A stretch of 64,000 nucleotides of DNA from BTUB01 sp963836585 (GTDB lineage: Bacteria > Babelota > Babeliae > Babelales > Vermiphilaceae), in assembly GCA_963836585.1 (NCBI GenBank), contig CAWIJV010000003.1, positions 62,001 to 126,000 of the forward strand, read 5' to 3'. Shown here piece after piece: positions 33,400-42,963 of the stretch. A program made the position numbers and the translations under genes. Under the pieces are notes generated by a model that was not told the DNA's origin, ran no database searches, and saw only the letters and a program-made list of their open reading frames with translations. Numbering within the stretch: the first letter of the stretch is position 1; each line of letters starts with the position of its first letter.

Positions 33400-35891
33400 A
33401 ATTTACCCAGATAGATGGTGGCGACCCACTGATCAGATTCTTGTTGAAGCGTATTGGCTTGCTCGTGCCCGGGGTGAAATTCAATTTCGAGCGCATGAGT
33501 CACGCCGCGCAATAGTTGCCCGTGTTGCTGCAGCTGATGCATCGCCTCTTCATCAGCGCACAGCACCGTGATTTTTTGCAGTGGTGCATTCAGTGAAAGT
33601 TTTTGCCCCGTTTTTAACTTGCGTACTTGCGTAATGATCTCAATCAACCCTTCCATGATCTTCGCGCTCTGAGTAAATTCATATCCTTGCTGGATTACGC
33701 TATAGCGCAACTGATGGATTGAGGGAACCGCGTACTGTTTTTGATACAAAGTGCCATACAATTGTTCGGTGATGTGCGGCAGATAGGGTGCATAGAGTTG
33801 CAGCAGGCGCAGGCCGACATGGGATAATGTCCAGCGTGTTGCCTTAAGTTCAAACTCAGTATACTTCTCGGGCTTAAACAGTTGATCTTTGATGAGCTCC
33901 AGATAATTGTCGCAAAAATTATTCCAGAAAAATTTTTCAACCGCATCAAGTGCGAGGCTAAACTCATTTTGATTAAGCGCCATTTGATAGCGCTCAAAAG
34001 TTTCAGTTGCCGTGTGCAGCAGCCATTCATTGGTGATGCCCAGCGGCGTTGAAGACTGTTGCTGTTCAACATACTCTACATGCTCATGAATAAAGCGAAA
34101 TGCGTTCCAAATTTTGGTGACCAATCGCTGCCCAATTTTAAGTTGTTGCTCTGAAAATGCAATATCTTGGCCCAGGCCACCTGAAGCGGTCCAGTAGCGG
34201 ATTACGTCAGCCGGATATCGCTCGAGCAATCCTTGCGGACTGGTGGAAGCATTGTCTTTTGATTTGGAAAGTTTTTCTTTGCTATCGGCAAGCACGTGGC
34301 CGGAAATTACAATATCATTCCACGGAATTATCTCATTATGCATCCAGGTTTTTACGATGGTGTAAAATGCCCAGGTCCTGATAATATCATGCGCTTGCGG
34401 ACGCATTGACATGGGCAGAAATTCTGCAAGTTTTTTAGTCTCAAAGACCGACTTCTGTCCCGGGAACATCAGATCAAAGCAAATATACGGCGTGAGCGAC
34501 GAAGTGTTCCAGGTATCCATCACGTCTTTATCAGGCACGATATCTTTTTTACCGCAGGATGGGCACGCTTGCGTATAGGGCGTTTCTTGCGGATCAAGAG
34601 GCAGTTGATCATACGGTGGCACAATCACTTGCTCGCATGCAGCGCAGTGCCACACCGGAAAAGGGATGCCATAAAACCGCTGGCGCGAAAGGCACCAATC
34701 CCAGCCGATATTTTCAACCCAATTAACGTAGCGAGATTTCATGTAAGCCGGATACCAGTTGATGGTATCTGCCAGCTCTAAAAATTTTTTCTTGTGGTCT
34801 TTGAGATTCAAAAACCACTGCGGCAGCATGATAATCTCGATCTCTTTTTTGCAGCGTTCATGAACGCTCACTGTGTGCATGATCGGTTTTTGTTCGGTAA
34901 TAAATCCGCCCGATTCCAGCGCCGCAACCATTTTGGCGCGGCCGGCCGTTACTGTTAGGCCATTAAGATCAATCTCCGGCCCATGGGAGATCATTTTGCC
35001 ATCACGGCCAATTACTTCAATGTAAGCAGATAGGAGCGGTTTGTATTTTTTGTACCATTCCACATCGGTTTTATCCCCGAAGGTGCAGCACATTACTAAG
35101 CCGGTTCCTTTTTCCGGGTTCACTTTTTCGTCTGCCAGAATAGCCACCGGCATGCCAAAAATAGGAGTAATTGCCTGCGAGCCTTTTAAATGTTGGTAGC
35201 GTTTATCATCCGGATTATAGAATACCGCAATGCAGGCGCCCAATAGTTCCGGGCGCGTGGTGGCAATTGAAATAGTGGGAGTTTTTGGATTGCTAGTTGC
35301 GAAGGTGATGGTATAAAATACTGAAGGTTTTTCTGCATCATCCAGCTCGGCTTGGGCCACCGAGGTGCGACAGGTGGTGCAATAGAGGGCCGGCTCATTT
35401 TTGCGGTAAACAAAGCCTTTTTTGAGCAGCCGCAAGAATGATTCTTGAGAGATTTTGCGCGTTGAAGCAGAGATTGTGGAATAGCAGGCATCCCAATCGG
35501 CAGAAAGCCCCATACGTTGCCATAATTTTTGAAACTGGTGCTCCGCTTCAACTGTTTCTTTGAGGCAGAGATTAATAAATTCGGAGCGTGAAAGTTTGTG
35601 GGCACTGATATCTAATTTTTTCTCAACATACCGCTCGGTGGGCAATCCATTATCATCAAAACCGAAGGGATAAAAAACGCTTTTGCCGCTCATGCGCGCA
35701 AAGCGGGCCAAGATATCGGTCTGGGTGTAAGAAAATATGTGCCCGATATGCAGGTTGCCTGATACCGTGGGCGGTGGCGTGTCGATACTAAAAAATGGGC
35801 CAGGGTTATTGGCTAGCGAGTAGGTTTTTTCCCGGTGCCATTTGTGCTGAGCATCCTGCTCGGCCGCTTGATGATTGTACTGTTTATCCAT
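33396..35891 (-). CDS. valS: Valyl-tRNA synthetase, short archaeal/Rickettsia-like type
   Basis: Charges tRNA-Val. The 831-residue class I enzyme has PPPTVSGNLHIGHIFSYTQ (HIGH), the editing-domain block ATTRPELLGACIAVFYNPDD, a Cys pair CPSCGKKD, WDWCLSRQR, and KEKLSKSKDN (KMSKS equivalent). It lacks the C-terminal coiled coil of E. coli ValS. Blocks such as FYPFGFDDNGLPTERYVEKK and GTGLVMCCTFGDKTDVEWY closely resemble my recollection of Rickettsia ValS, a form thought to derive from Archaea, so horizontal transfer is possible. The start follows GGAGACTCCATTCC-type sequence on the minus strand. Confidence 0.95.
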   Translation of the reverse strand: MDKQYNHQAAEQDAQHKWHREKTYSLANNPGPFFSIDTPPPTVSGNLHIGHIFSYTQTDILARFARMSGKSVFYPFGFDDNGLPTERYVEKKLDISAHKLSRSEFINLCLKETVEAEHQFQKLWQRMGLSADWDACYSTISASTRKISQESFLRLLKKGFVYRKNEPALYCTTCRTSVAQAELDDAEKPSVFYTITFATSNPKTPTISIATTRPELLGACIAVFYNPDDKRYQHLKGSQAITPIFGMPVAILADEKVNPEKGTGLVMCCTFGDKTDVEWYKKYKPLLSAYIEVIGRDGKMISHGPEIDLNGLTVTAGRAKMVAALESGGFITEQKPIMHTVSVHERCKKEIEIIMLPQWFLNLKDHKKKFLELADTINWYPAYMKSRYVNWVENIGWDWCLSRQRFYGIPFPVWHCAACEQVIVPPYDQLPLDPQETPYTQACPSCGKKDIVPDKDVMDTWNTSSLTPYICFDLMFPGQKSVFETKKLAEFLPMSMRPQAHDIIRTWAFYTIVKTWMHNEIIPWNDIVISGHVLADSKEKLSKSKDNASTSPQGLLERYPADVIRYWTASGGLGQDIAFSEQQLKIGQRLVTKIWNAFRFIHEHVEYVEQQQSSTPLGITNEWLLHTATETFERYQMALNQNEFSLALDAVEKFFWNNFCDNYLELIKDQLFKPEKYTEFELKATRWTLSHVGLRLLQLYAPYLPHITEQLYGTLYQKQYAVPSIHQLRYSVIQQGYEFTQSAKIMEGLIEIITQVRKLKTGQKLSLNAPLQKITVLCADEEAMHQLQQHGQLLRGVTHALEIEFHPGHEQANTLQQESDQWVATIYLGKL

Positions 35892-36062
35892 TGGAATGGA
35901 GTCTCCGCTCGAGATAGTTTTCTATTTATTCTACTAATAAGATTTTAAAAGTAGAAGCTCGATCTTGCCAATGGTAAAAAAAATCTGTAAAAGTGCATGT
36001 TTGACCGGTATGCGTATTTCCTTTAATATTGATGAAATATCGCTTCAAATCTATGGGGTCTC

Positions 36063-36743
36063 ATGATAAACGTTCAAATTGCACAATCATTAATTTCACT
36101 TATTTCATTTCTTATTGCCTATATTATTTCGGTGACGCTGGCCGGATTTTTTACCTCGTGGGTGGCCCTCAAGATGGGGGATGATACCCCGGAACAGTGT
36201 GGGTTTCTCACGCTCAATCCCCTGATGCATCTGGATCTGATGGGGCTTCTTTTTATTCTATTGTTTAAATTCGGGTGGGGAAGATTTATTCCCATTAACC
36301 CTTTTAATATCACCGGCAGATTCAAAATAGTGCGGCTATTAACCGCTTTTTTGGCCGAACCGTTTGCTTACCTCATTATCTCCTTTTCTTCATTGGTGGT
36401 CCTGATTGCCATCATGGGCAAAGAGGTTTTATTTGCGCCGGCCGGATTTTTTGAGTCATTTCCTCATGTTTCTTCCTATTCATTTGCGATTGCGCTTATT
36501 TTTATTTCAATGATCTTTGTTAACATGATGCTTTGCGTGATCACCTTTTTGGTGAATATGTGTGGCCTGGGGGTAATGCTCTTCATGGAAAAACACCCGG
36601 ATTATATGGCATATACCAGCCTGATCATGGTGGCCGTTCCGATGTTGATTTTTTATCTGTTTCGGCCACAGTTGATGGGATTTGTGGGAATGGTGGTAAA
36701 TGTTGCCGGGATTATTATCGCTTCGATTATAGGATTATTATAA
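36063..36743 (+). CDS. M50 (site-2 protease)-like membrane protein, catalytic HExxH missing
   Basis: A 226-residue polytopic membrane protein. The block ALKMGDDTPEQCGFLTLNPL followed by MHLDLMGLLFILLF and WGRFIPINPFNITG matches the region after the zinc motif of short M50 family proteases (usually ...GD.TA...GRLTLNP..HID..G). The preceding helix, where HExxH would be, reads LAGFFTSWVAL, so no zinc motif is present and the second-ligand Asp/His contexts are altered. It is probably a non-proteolytic membrane member of the family. About five to six helices. It is followed after 8 bp by a broken gene. Confidence 0.8.
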   Translation: MINVQIAQSLISLISFLIAYIISVTLAGFFTSWVALKMGDDTPEQCGFLTLNPLMHLDLMGLLFILLFKFGWGRFIPINPFNITGRFKIVRLLTAFLAEPFAYLIISFSSLVVLIAIMGKEVLFAPAGFFESFPHVSSYSFAIALIFISMIFVNMMLCVITFLVNMCGLGVMLFMEKHPDYMAYTSLIMVAVPMLIFYLFRPQLMGFVGMVVNVAGIIIASIIGLL

Positions 36744-36751
36744 AAGGAAGT

Positions 36752-37476
36752 ATGAGAATGAAAAAGGTAATGGTCTGCCTGCTAGCGCAGCTGGCAGTAA
36801 TGAGTAGCGCTATGGAGCCACCTGCTCCCGTCATGGCTTCCACTCCACAGCGGGCAATCGAGCAAGCAGGAATACTCAAAGTGTTTCATGGCCCTGATGC
36901 AGAGTTACACAAAAAGTCCTCTTTCATTTGGGCATATGTGGATGCAAGTATGCTAATTTTTCCTCGGAGGGGATACAGTTTCCTCATTATAAGCGAGCAT
37001 ATATCACTATGATATAAGCTGGGCCGAAGCGGATGAGCTTTTGCGCTTATTGCGATCCAAAACTGCTCGTGAGGCTCATCATGAATTGCAAAGCATGCTC
37101 AGGGCGCGAACTGCGCAAGGCCCATGTTTTAAATTTGCTGAAGAAGATAAGTTTATAATGCTACAGAGAAATTTGCATAAATTTCTGAGGAAAAGCCCGA
37201 CGTGGCGATATTTGTAACTGCATTTAGGAGTCATGATAAAGACACTCTGGAAACATTGACTAAGGGATTAAAAGATTCAGAAAGGAGCCCTGCAAGTCTC
37301 CGGCTGGTGTTCCGAAGTACTAAAATTAGCGATTGCTATACAAGTTGATAGCCGGAGTGATGGAGCAACAGCAGCAAGCAGAACAGAGACGTCAAGAAGA
37401 ACAGGAACGCGAGCAACAAGAGCAGCGGAACAATGAAGAATTTCGATTTACGCAGCGATCATGCTCTTTAACGTGA
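36752..37476 (+). pseudogene. Exported protein remnant with several frame breaks
   Basis: ATG at 36752 behind AAAGGAAGTATG-type ribosome site, with signal peptide KKVMVCLLAQLAVMSSAM, then EPPAPV. The frame stops at 37012. Further coherent pieces follow in other frames (MQSMLRARTAQGPCFKFAEE near 37090; Gln/Glu-rich MEQQQQAEQRRQEEQER near 37371-37440) and end at a TGA at 37474-37476. Total length is not a multiple of three. No domain recognised. Either two or more indels or a decaying gene. Confidence 0.55.
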
Positions 37477-37486
37477 GCCAATAAAT

Positions 37487-38674
37487 ATGAATACAAAACA
37501 ACAATTAGAGATTATAAAATCAAGTACCGGTGCGGTGATTCCCGAAGCTGAATTGGTAAAAAAATTGGAGCGGGGTGTGCCGCTGCGGATGAAGCTGGGC
37601 ATGGATCCCACGGCGCCTGATCTGCATTTGGGCCATGCGGTGGTGCTTTCAAAAATGAAGCAGCTGCAAGAATTGGGGCATGAGGTGATTTTTTTGATCG
37701 GTGATTTTACCGCGCGCATTGGCGATCCAACCGGCAAATCAAAAACGCGCCCACCGCTCACCGAGCAAGAGATTGAAAAAAATACGCGCACCTATTTTGA
37801 TCAGGTTTCTAAAATTCTTGATCCTAAAAAATTAACGGTTGTCTATAATTCCGAGTGGCTCAATGCGCTTTCTATTAATGATATGGTAAAGCTATGCGGC
37901 CACGCCACCCTGGCTCGTTTGATTGAGCGAGAAGATTTTGCAAATCGTATGAAAGAGCATCAATCGATCGGGTTTCATGAGCTGCTTTATCCATTATTCC
38001 AAGGATATGATTCAGTAGCGCTCAAAGCCGATATTGAATTAGGTGGCACTGATCAGACCTTTAATCTTTTGATGGGCCGATATTTGCAAGAGCAGTATGG
38101 CCAAGAGCCGCAGGTGATTATCACCACGCCACTTTTGGAAGGGCTTGATGGCGGTCCCAAAATGTCAAAATCTCTGGGAAATGCCATCGGCCTGGCAGAT
38201 CCTGCCGATCAAGCGTTTGGCAAGTTGATGTCGATCTCCGATGAGCTGATGTGGCACTATATGCACATTTTGTTGTACATTTCTCCCGAGCAGATTGCCC
38301 GCATGAAAAAAGAGATCGCTGCCGGCGCGCTGCATCCTATGGATGCTAAAAAGAAGATGGCGCATGATATTGTGGCCAGATTTTGGTCATCATCTGAAGC
38401 GGTCAGTGCGCAGCAACAGTTTGAGGCGCTGTTTCAAAAGAAAGATTATTCGCAGGCCGATGAAGTGCAGCTCACGCTGCAGGCGCCGATTTGGATCGTA
38501 GATCTGCTCAAAGAATTAAAAGCGATTGGCAGTTCATCGGAAGCAAAGCGATTGATTGAAACTAAATCCGTCACCGTTGATGGCGCTGAGATTACCGATT
38601 TTAAAGCGATGATTGAGCCGCGCGCTGGCATGATTATTAAAGTTGGCAAGCATCGGATTTATAAGATTAAATAA
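37487..38674 (+). CDS. tyrS: Tyrosyl-tRNA synthetase (TyrZ-type)
   Basis: Charges tRNA-Tyr. The 395-residue class I enzyme has HLGH at 47-50 (TAPDLHLGHAVVLSKM), GDFTARIGDPTGKSKTR, the tyrosine/tRNA pocket GGTDQTFNLLMGR, and KMSKS in GPKMSKSLGN near 225. A C-terminal S4 RNA-binding domain occupies 330-395 (SSSEAKRLIETKSVTVDG). The organisation fits the TyrZ subfamily (HLGH, S4 tail). It begins 10 bp after the broken gene. A perfect inverted repeat overlaps its stop codon and that of convergent alr. Confidence 0.96.
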   Translation: MNTKQQLEIIKSSTGAVIPEAELVKKLERGVPLRMKLGMDPTAPDLHLGHAVVLSKMKQLQELGHEVIFLIGDFTARIGDPTGKSKTRPPLTEQEIEKNTRTYFDQVSKILDPKKLTVVYNSEWLNALSINDMVKLCGHATLARLIEREDFANRMKEHQSIGFHELLYPLFQGYDSVALKADIELGGTDQTFNLLMGRYLQEQYGQEPQVIITTPLLEGLDGGPKMSKSLGNAIGLADPADQAFGKLMSISDELMWHYMHILLYISPEQIARMKKEIAAGALHPMDAKKKMAHDIVARFWSSSEAVSAQQQFEALFQKKDYSQADEVQLTLQAPIWIVDLLKELKAIGSSSEAKRLIETKSVTVDGAEITDFKAMIEPRAGMIIKVGKHRIYKIK

Positions 38675-38699
38675 ATTGTCGCATAGCTGTGCGACAATT
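38674..38699. terminator. Bidirectional terminator-like hairpin between tyrS and alr
   Basis: AATTGTCGCA (38674-38683) pairs perfectly with TGCGACAATT (38690-38699) around TAGCTG. It overlaps both convergent stop codons; flanking A/T runs exist on each side. Confidence 0.75.
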
Positions 38700-39888
38700 A
38701 TAAAATTATCTCCGCTACCGTTGATTTTGCGCAGGCAAAATCAGATATTTCGTGTTCCACGGTAATCCGCGGAATGAGCGGATTAAGGCGGGTGAGAATT
38801 TCGCGAGGATTAAAGCTGCCTACCACATTTGCCAATTGTGTTGGCGTAATTTTTTCATAATCTCCCATAAGGATCACTTCATCCCCCACCTGTGCTTCAG
38901 GAATATGAGTCACGTCTACCAAAGTGGTAGTCATGGCGATGATGCCGATCACCGGTGCATACTGCCCACGAATTAATAAAATTCCCTTTGAGCTCAAGCG
39001 GCGATCATAGCCATCAAAATAGCCGACCGGTAGCACCGCGATTGTGGTGGGCTTGGTGGTTTTATAGGTGCGATCATAGCCGACAAACCGATCGGCAGCA
39101 ATCGTGCGCAGTTGAAAAATTTTGGATTTAAACGTGAGCACCGGTTGTAATGCAAAATTCGGCATCGCATTTTGGGTAATCTCTTTATTTGATGCCGAGG
39201 GCCACCAGCCGTAGGCGCCCAAGCCGATGCGCACCAGATTTGTATACGGCATTGCCAAGGCGGTGGATCCGGCGCTATTGCCCAGATGCGCGTAGGGAAT
39301 ATCAATTTTTTCTTGCTTAAGCGCAAGAATTACACCAGCAAACGTTTCCTCTTGCTCACGATTAAAACTTTGATCAATATTGGCCGCTTGGGCCAAGTGG
39401 CTATAAATTCCTTCCAGGTAAATGCCCGGCAATGTGCGCGCATGATGGATGATAGAAACAGTTTCATCGGGCAAAAAGCCAAAGCGGGACATGCCACTAT
39501 CAATTTTAATATGCACTCTGCAGGGGACTCCCTGCGCGATGCCTAATGCATTAAGCTCGTAAAGGGTGGCAAGATCGCTGACCATAGTGGCAATATTATA
39601 AGCGATTAATTTTGCCGGATCTTCATCAATAAAATAGATTACCAAGATCGGTTTGGTGATACCATTGGCGCGCAAAAGGAGTGCTTCAGAAAGTGTGGCA
39701 GTAAAAAGCCAATCAACATGGGTACTCTCTTGGGCCACGCGCGCAACTTCCAGAATGCCATGCCCATAGGCATTGCTTTTGACCACGACGCCTAATTGTT
39801 GCGGGCCAATAAACTGTTTGTAGGTGCTAAAATTATGCTTGAGGGCGGTTTTATTAATTTCGATCCAGGTATGCGGTGCGCTGATCAT
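38698..39888 (-). CDS. alr: Alanine racemase
   Basis: PLP enzyme making D-alanine for peptidoglycan. 396 residues: the PLP lysine is in VVVKSNAYGHG (Lys37); HIKIDSGMSRFGF and HLGNSAGSTAL are typical barrel blocks; RIGLGAYGWWPS and the catalytic Tyr in VGYDRTYKT belong to the C-terminal half; AVLPVGYFDGYDRRLSSKG follows. With FtsQAZ elsewhere in the window it supports a peptidoglycan-containing cell. Monocistronic, convergent with tyrS, 82 bp downstream of the FAD oxidoreductase. Confidence 0.96.
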   Translation of the reverse strand: MISAPHTWIEINKTALKHNFSTYKQFIGPQQLGVVVKSNAYGHGILEVARVAQESTHVDWLFTATLSEALLLRANGITKPILVIYFIDEDPAKLIAYNIATMVSDLATLYELNALGIAQGVPCRVHIKIDSGMSRFGFLPDETVSIIHHARTLPGIYLEGIYSHLAQAANIDQSFNREQEETFAGVILALKQEKIDIPYAHLGNSAGSTALAMPYTNLVRIGLGAYGWWPSASNKEITQNAMPNFALQPVLTFKSKIFQLRTIAADRFVGYDRTYKTTKPTTIAVLPVGYFDGYDRRLSSKGILLIRGQYAPVIGIIAMTTTLVDVTHIPEAQVGDEVILMGDYEKITPTQLANVVGSFNPREILTRLNPLIPRITVEHEISDFACAKSTVAEIIL

Positions 39889-39970
39889 GATTTTTGCCGG
39901 CTTTCATACAATTGTTTGAGAAGAAAAAAATATTGATGCCAGTATAAAAAAAATTTTTACTAAAACCAAT

Positions 39971-41263
39971 TCAAATCTTTTGCGTAAGTAAACAAAAGCG
40001 ATCCGAATGGCTTGCAAGCTGTTTGGCAATGTTGATTGCCGATACAACGGCACTATTATGTGAATCGGTATCATGCGTATAAAATCCGGCGATCCACAGA
40101 TTATTCTTGCCCTGCAGTTTGGCTAATGCTTTTTGTGCGGCAAAATAAGCGGGCGTTACTCGCGGATGCTGATAGCTGCGCAGCGCATAGAGTGGTTGCG
40201 GCAACTCTTTTGGATCTGAAAACCAGAGATTATAGGTGATCCAGCTTCTAAACAGCGGTATTTCTTGCATCCATGGTTTGCTAATGGTGAGTGCACTGTG
40301 AATAGTATCATACGCAATATTGGCCGTTGACCAATCGGCTTTGTCTTTTGGTAACAGCCGCCGGTCCCCATGAATGGCAATATGCGTTGAAAAATATTCG
40401 ATTGTTTGCAAAATGTTTTTTATTGGATGTGCTGAGGGAATCTCTGAAAGAAACTGTGCAGCAGTGTGCGCATTGGTGGCGATGATCAGGTGATCGCAAC
40501 TTGTTTTTTGATTATTGTTATAAATATGATACTGATTATTTTCGTGGGTTATTGCGCTAATGTTACAATCAGTATAAATAGTGGTATTAGTAAGTTGGTT
40601 AACCAGTGCGGTGACATAATTGCTCATCCCGCCAACTATTTCACTCCAGTGAGCAGCGGCCAGATTTGCCGGTTTATTGAGCAGGGCCCATTTAAGAAGA
40701 TCATACGCGGCAAATTGTTGTATCTCCTGGCAACTCACACCCCACGATGCGGCAAAAAAAGGATACAAAAAGTGTTCTTTAAAGGCATCAGGCAATCCCA
40801 GCTCATCCACATAATCTTTAAGCGTGAGTGCGTAATCGCCCATTGCTACAATCTCTGCGCCTTCATCAACAAATCTTTTAAAATGAATAAGATCAAACCA
40901 GTGGGCCGGCGTGCATGAGCGCCAGATTACGTGATCCTCTTGCACGGGAGGCAGCACCAGCGTGTGACCGCTTTTGGTATTGTAAAAGGTATAGGTGAGC
41001 GGATACTTTCTAACCGGAACTTTTAAAAGCGCCAAAAGTCGATTGAATTCGGGAAACATCATATCAGAAAAAAATTCTGCACCGGCCTCTACCGGCCACG
41101 TGGTGCCATTGATAGTTACGGGTACCGTGGCCACATGGCCGCCCAGATAATTCTCTTTTTCAAAAAGAATTACGTGGTGATTTTGCTCAAGGAGCCAGGC
41201 GCTCACTAATCCGGAAGCTCCCGCGCCGATGATTCCGATGGTAGGTTGGTTTTTTATATTCAT
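39971..41263 (-). CDS. FAD-dependent amine-oxidase-like oxidoreductase (COG2907 type)
   Basis: The 430-residue protein starts with the dinucleotide-binding GIIGAGASGLVSAWLLE and the second FAD block ENYLGGHVATVP. VEAGAEFFSDMMFPEF is typical of the COG2907 'predicted NAD/FAD-binding' family related to amine oxidases and phytoene desaturases. C-terminal FAD block: NLWIAGFYTHDTDSHNSAV. Members often accompany cyclopropane fatty acid synthases; none is visible here. Substrate unknown. On the minus strand upstream of alr; a palindromic repeat lies upstream. Confidence 0.85.
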   Translation of the reverse strand: MNIKNQPTIGIIGAGASGLVSAWLLEQNHHVILFEKENYLGGHVATVPVTINGTTWPVEAGAEFFSDMMFPEFNRLLALLKVPVRKYPLTYTFYNTKSGHTLVLPPVQEDHVIWRSCTPAHWFDLIHFKRFVDEGAEIVAMGDYALTLKDYVDELGLPDAFKEHFLYPFFAASWGVSCQEIQQFAAYDLLKWALLNKPANLAAAHWSEIVGGMSNYVTALVNQLTNTTIYTDCNISAITHENNQYHIYNNNQKTSCDHLIIATNAHTAAQFLSEIPSAHPIKNILQTIEYFSTHIAIHGDRRLLPKDKADWSTANIAYDTIHSALTISKPWMQEIPLFRSWITYNLWFSDPKELPQPLYALRSYQHPRVTPAYFAAQKALAKLQGKNNLWIAGFYTHDTDSHNSAVVSAINIAKQLASHSDRFCLLTQKI

Positions 41264-41273
41264 AGCTTTATCC

Positions 41274-41346
41274 CCCGCTCACCCTGAGCCTGTCGAAGGG
41301 TCTTTTGTACCCACTCGAATGGTTCGACGAGCTCACCACGAGCGGG
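41274..41346. repeat. Long imperfect palindromic repeat
   Basis: Arms CCCGCTC / GAGCGGG (41274-41280, 41340-41346) continue as TGAGCCTGTCGAA / TTCGACGAGCTCA (11 of 13 paired); the tip carries a GGGT/ACCC hairpin. Related to the arms of the MITE-like elements. Sits between two minus-strand genes. Confidence 0.65.
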
Positions 41347-41352
41347 AAAAAA

Positions 41353-41856
41353 TTATTTTGGTAAATAGATCATGGATTCTTTGCGAATTCCTTTTTTAGT
41401 AATATTGTCTTTGAGGGGATATCCTCGTTCAGTAACTCCCTTGAACCCAAGCAAGGGCCCCACCTGCGGGCCAAAAATATAGCCATCGGCTTCAATCGAA
41501 GTACGCGATAAAATTGCTTTAATCGTCTCTTTTACCTTCTCTTTTTCGGGTGGCAATCCTACGCGAATATATAATGTTTTATTTGGTTCCAGAGTATAGA
41601 CATCAATCCGATCCCCGGCTACCGGCATTTTCCCGATCTTTAGCGCGATTACCGTTGGCTTTTTGATGTTGATAGTGAGCGGCACTCGCCTGCCCGGGCG
41701 CAATTCAGTAAACTGCCCCCGTGCGGCAGCCGCCGGCGAATCGGCGCGATTAAAATAGATGGGTTCAATGTGTTTGTTCCACAGCTCAAAATTAGGATCA
41801 GCTGCCGATGTAACCATAACTGATGGCAACAGTGAAAATAATAAAAAACGCTTCAT
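41353..41856 (-). CDS. Exported protein, unknown
   Basis: Start chosen at the ATG at 41856 because GGGAGATTAAT precedes it and it gives a proper signal peptide (MKRFLLFSLLPSVMVTSAA, then DPNFELW); a longer frame to 41913 adds a polar leader and is rejected. 167 residues, beta-rich, with RVPLTINIKKPTVIALKIGK and IDVYTLEPNKTLYIRVGLPP. It may be a small envelope-associated beta protein. No known domain. Confidence 0.72.
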   Translation of the reverse strand: MKRFLLFSLLPSVMVTSAADPNFELWNKHIEPIYFNRADSPAAAARGQFTELRPGRRVPLTINIKKPTVIALKIGKMPVAGDRIDVYTLEPNKTLYIRVGLPPEKEKVKETIKAILSRTSIEADGYIFGPQVGPLLGFKGVTERGYPLKDNITKKGIRKESMIYLPK

Positions 41857-42026
41857 ATTAATCTCCCGATTTTTGGTAATTTTAGTATGCCTGGAATTAC
41901 AGCAAGCAAACAATAGTTTTTTTTGATTGCGCTTAGGCGCAAAATACGTATTATTAAAAATGAGTGAGAGCTGAAGCGATTGTTAAGGCAATTTCAAAAC
42001 TGAATAATAAGTGTGTAAATTAAAAT

Positions 42027-42440
42027 ATGAAAAAAAGTTTTGCTTATATGAATGTGATCATTCTTTGTGGGTTATTATTGTCGAATGTGTCTTTGATTGC
42101 TCATAAATCTGATGTTTCTACGGCAGAGCGCATTGATGAGCAAAAAATAGAAAATTGTCGGAACAATTCTGGAAAACTTTGGCAGAAAATGGCCTGTTAT
42201 ACGATAAGATTTACTGTCTTTAGCCTCGTGGCGTGTGCTATGTATTTGATTTTTAGCAGTTGTGAAGAATATTTTTCTGGTAAGCCCCTCAGTAAAGAAG
42301 ATGAGAGATATCTTCACCTCGAAGCGATGGTTTACCTACTGTTGGCAAATCATTGTATGCCTGATTTTTCTGATTGCGAAGATCAAAGGTCGCAACAAGA
42401 TAAACAGCAGGAAGAAAATATTAACGCATCTTGCGCTTAA
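42027..42440 (+). CDS. Small membrane protein, paralogue 1
   Basis: A 137-residue protein: N-terminal hydrophobic segment (NVIILCGLLLSNVSLIAHKS), polar region, a second hydrophobic segment (FTVFSLVACAMYLIFSS), then EDERYLHLEAMVYLLLANH and a polar tail ending QQDKQQEENINASCA. Its neighbour at 42471 has the same layout and tail. No known domain. Function unknown. Confidence 0.68.
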   Translation: MKKSFAYMNVIILCGLLLSNVSLIAHKSDVSTAERIDEQKIENCRNNSGKLWQKMACYTIRFTVFSLVACAMYLIFSSCEEYFSGKPLSKEDERYLHLEAMVYLLLANHCMPDFSDCEDQRSQQDKQQEENINASCA

Positions 42441-42470
42441 CAATCCGCTTCTGATGTAGGGATTAAAACT

Positions 42471-42908
42471 ATGAAATTAAAAATTGTTAAAAATGGCTTA
42501 TTATTGCTTACTGTGATCATCCCTTCCTATGTAGTCTCGTTGGAAGTTGATTCCATAGGCAAAGAAAACTCAGTAAATAAAATAGAAATAAAACAGGCGC
42601 AGATAAGCGGAAAGAATAATTGTGATGAGGATTGGGAAGCGATAAAAAACTATGCAAAATCCAAGGTTATTCACTGGGCTTCTTTTTGGGTGAGATCTTT
42701 TGTTGCTTACTCGATATTTGCTAGTGGTGCCAAATATGCAAATGATGGTTGCCTTGATAAAGAAGAAGATAGGTATCTATTCCTCTTGGCGCTCATTTTA
42801 ACGCTTGCTGCCGATCATATTGAGAGTAAAGGGCCAACTATTTGTTCGCTTAAAAAACCGCAACAAGATAAACAGCAGGCAGAAAATAAATGCGCATCTT
42901 GCGCTTAG
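42471..42908 (+). CDS. Small membrane protein, paralogue 2
   Basis: A 145-residue paralogue of the preceding gene: signal-like start (GLLLLTVIIPSYVVSLEVD), hydrophobic segment (WVRSFVAYSIFASG), EEDRYLFLLALILTLAADH, and tail PQQDKQQAENKCASCA. The DNA of the last 45 codon-bases and the first bases after the stop is nearly identical to that of paralogue 1, while the N-terminal half has diverged. Thirty bp separate the two genes. Confidence 0.68.
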   Translation: MKLKIVKNGLLLLTVIIPSYVVSLEVDSIGKENSVNKIEIKQAQISGKNNCDEDWEAIKNYAKSKVIHWASFWVRSFVAYSIFASGAKYANDGCLDKEEDRYLFLLALILTLAADHIESKGPTICSLKKPQQDKQQAENKCASCA

Positions 42909-42963
42909 CAATCTGCTTCTGATACGATGCATGAGAAAACAATTTGAAGGAGAGGGTTTTCTT

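Noticed and set aside
42805..42963. N-terminal extension of the LRR gene
   Set aside because: It lies in the preceding gene in another frame; the ATG at 42964 has a ribosome site and a proper signal peptide.
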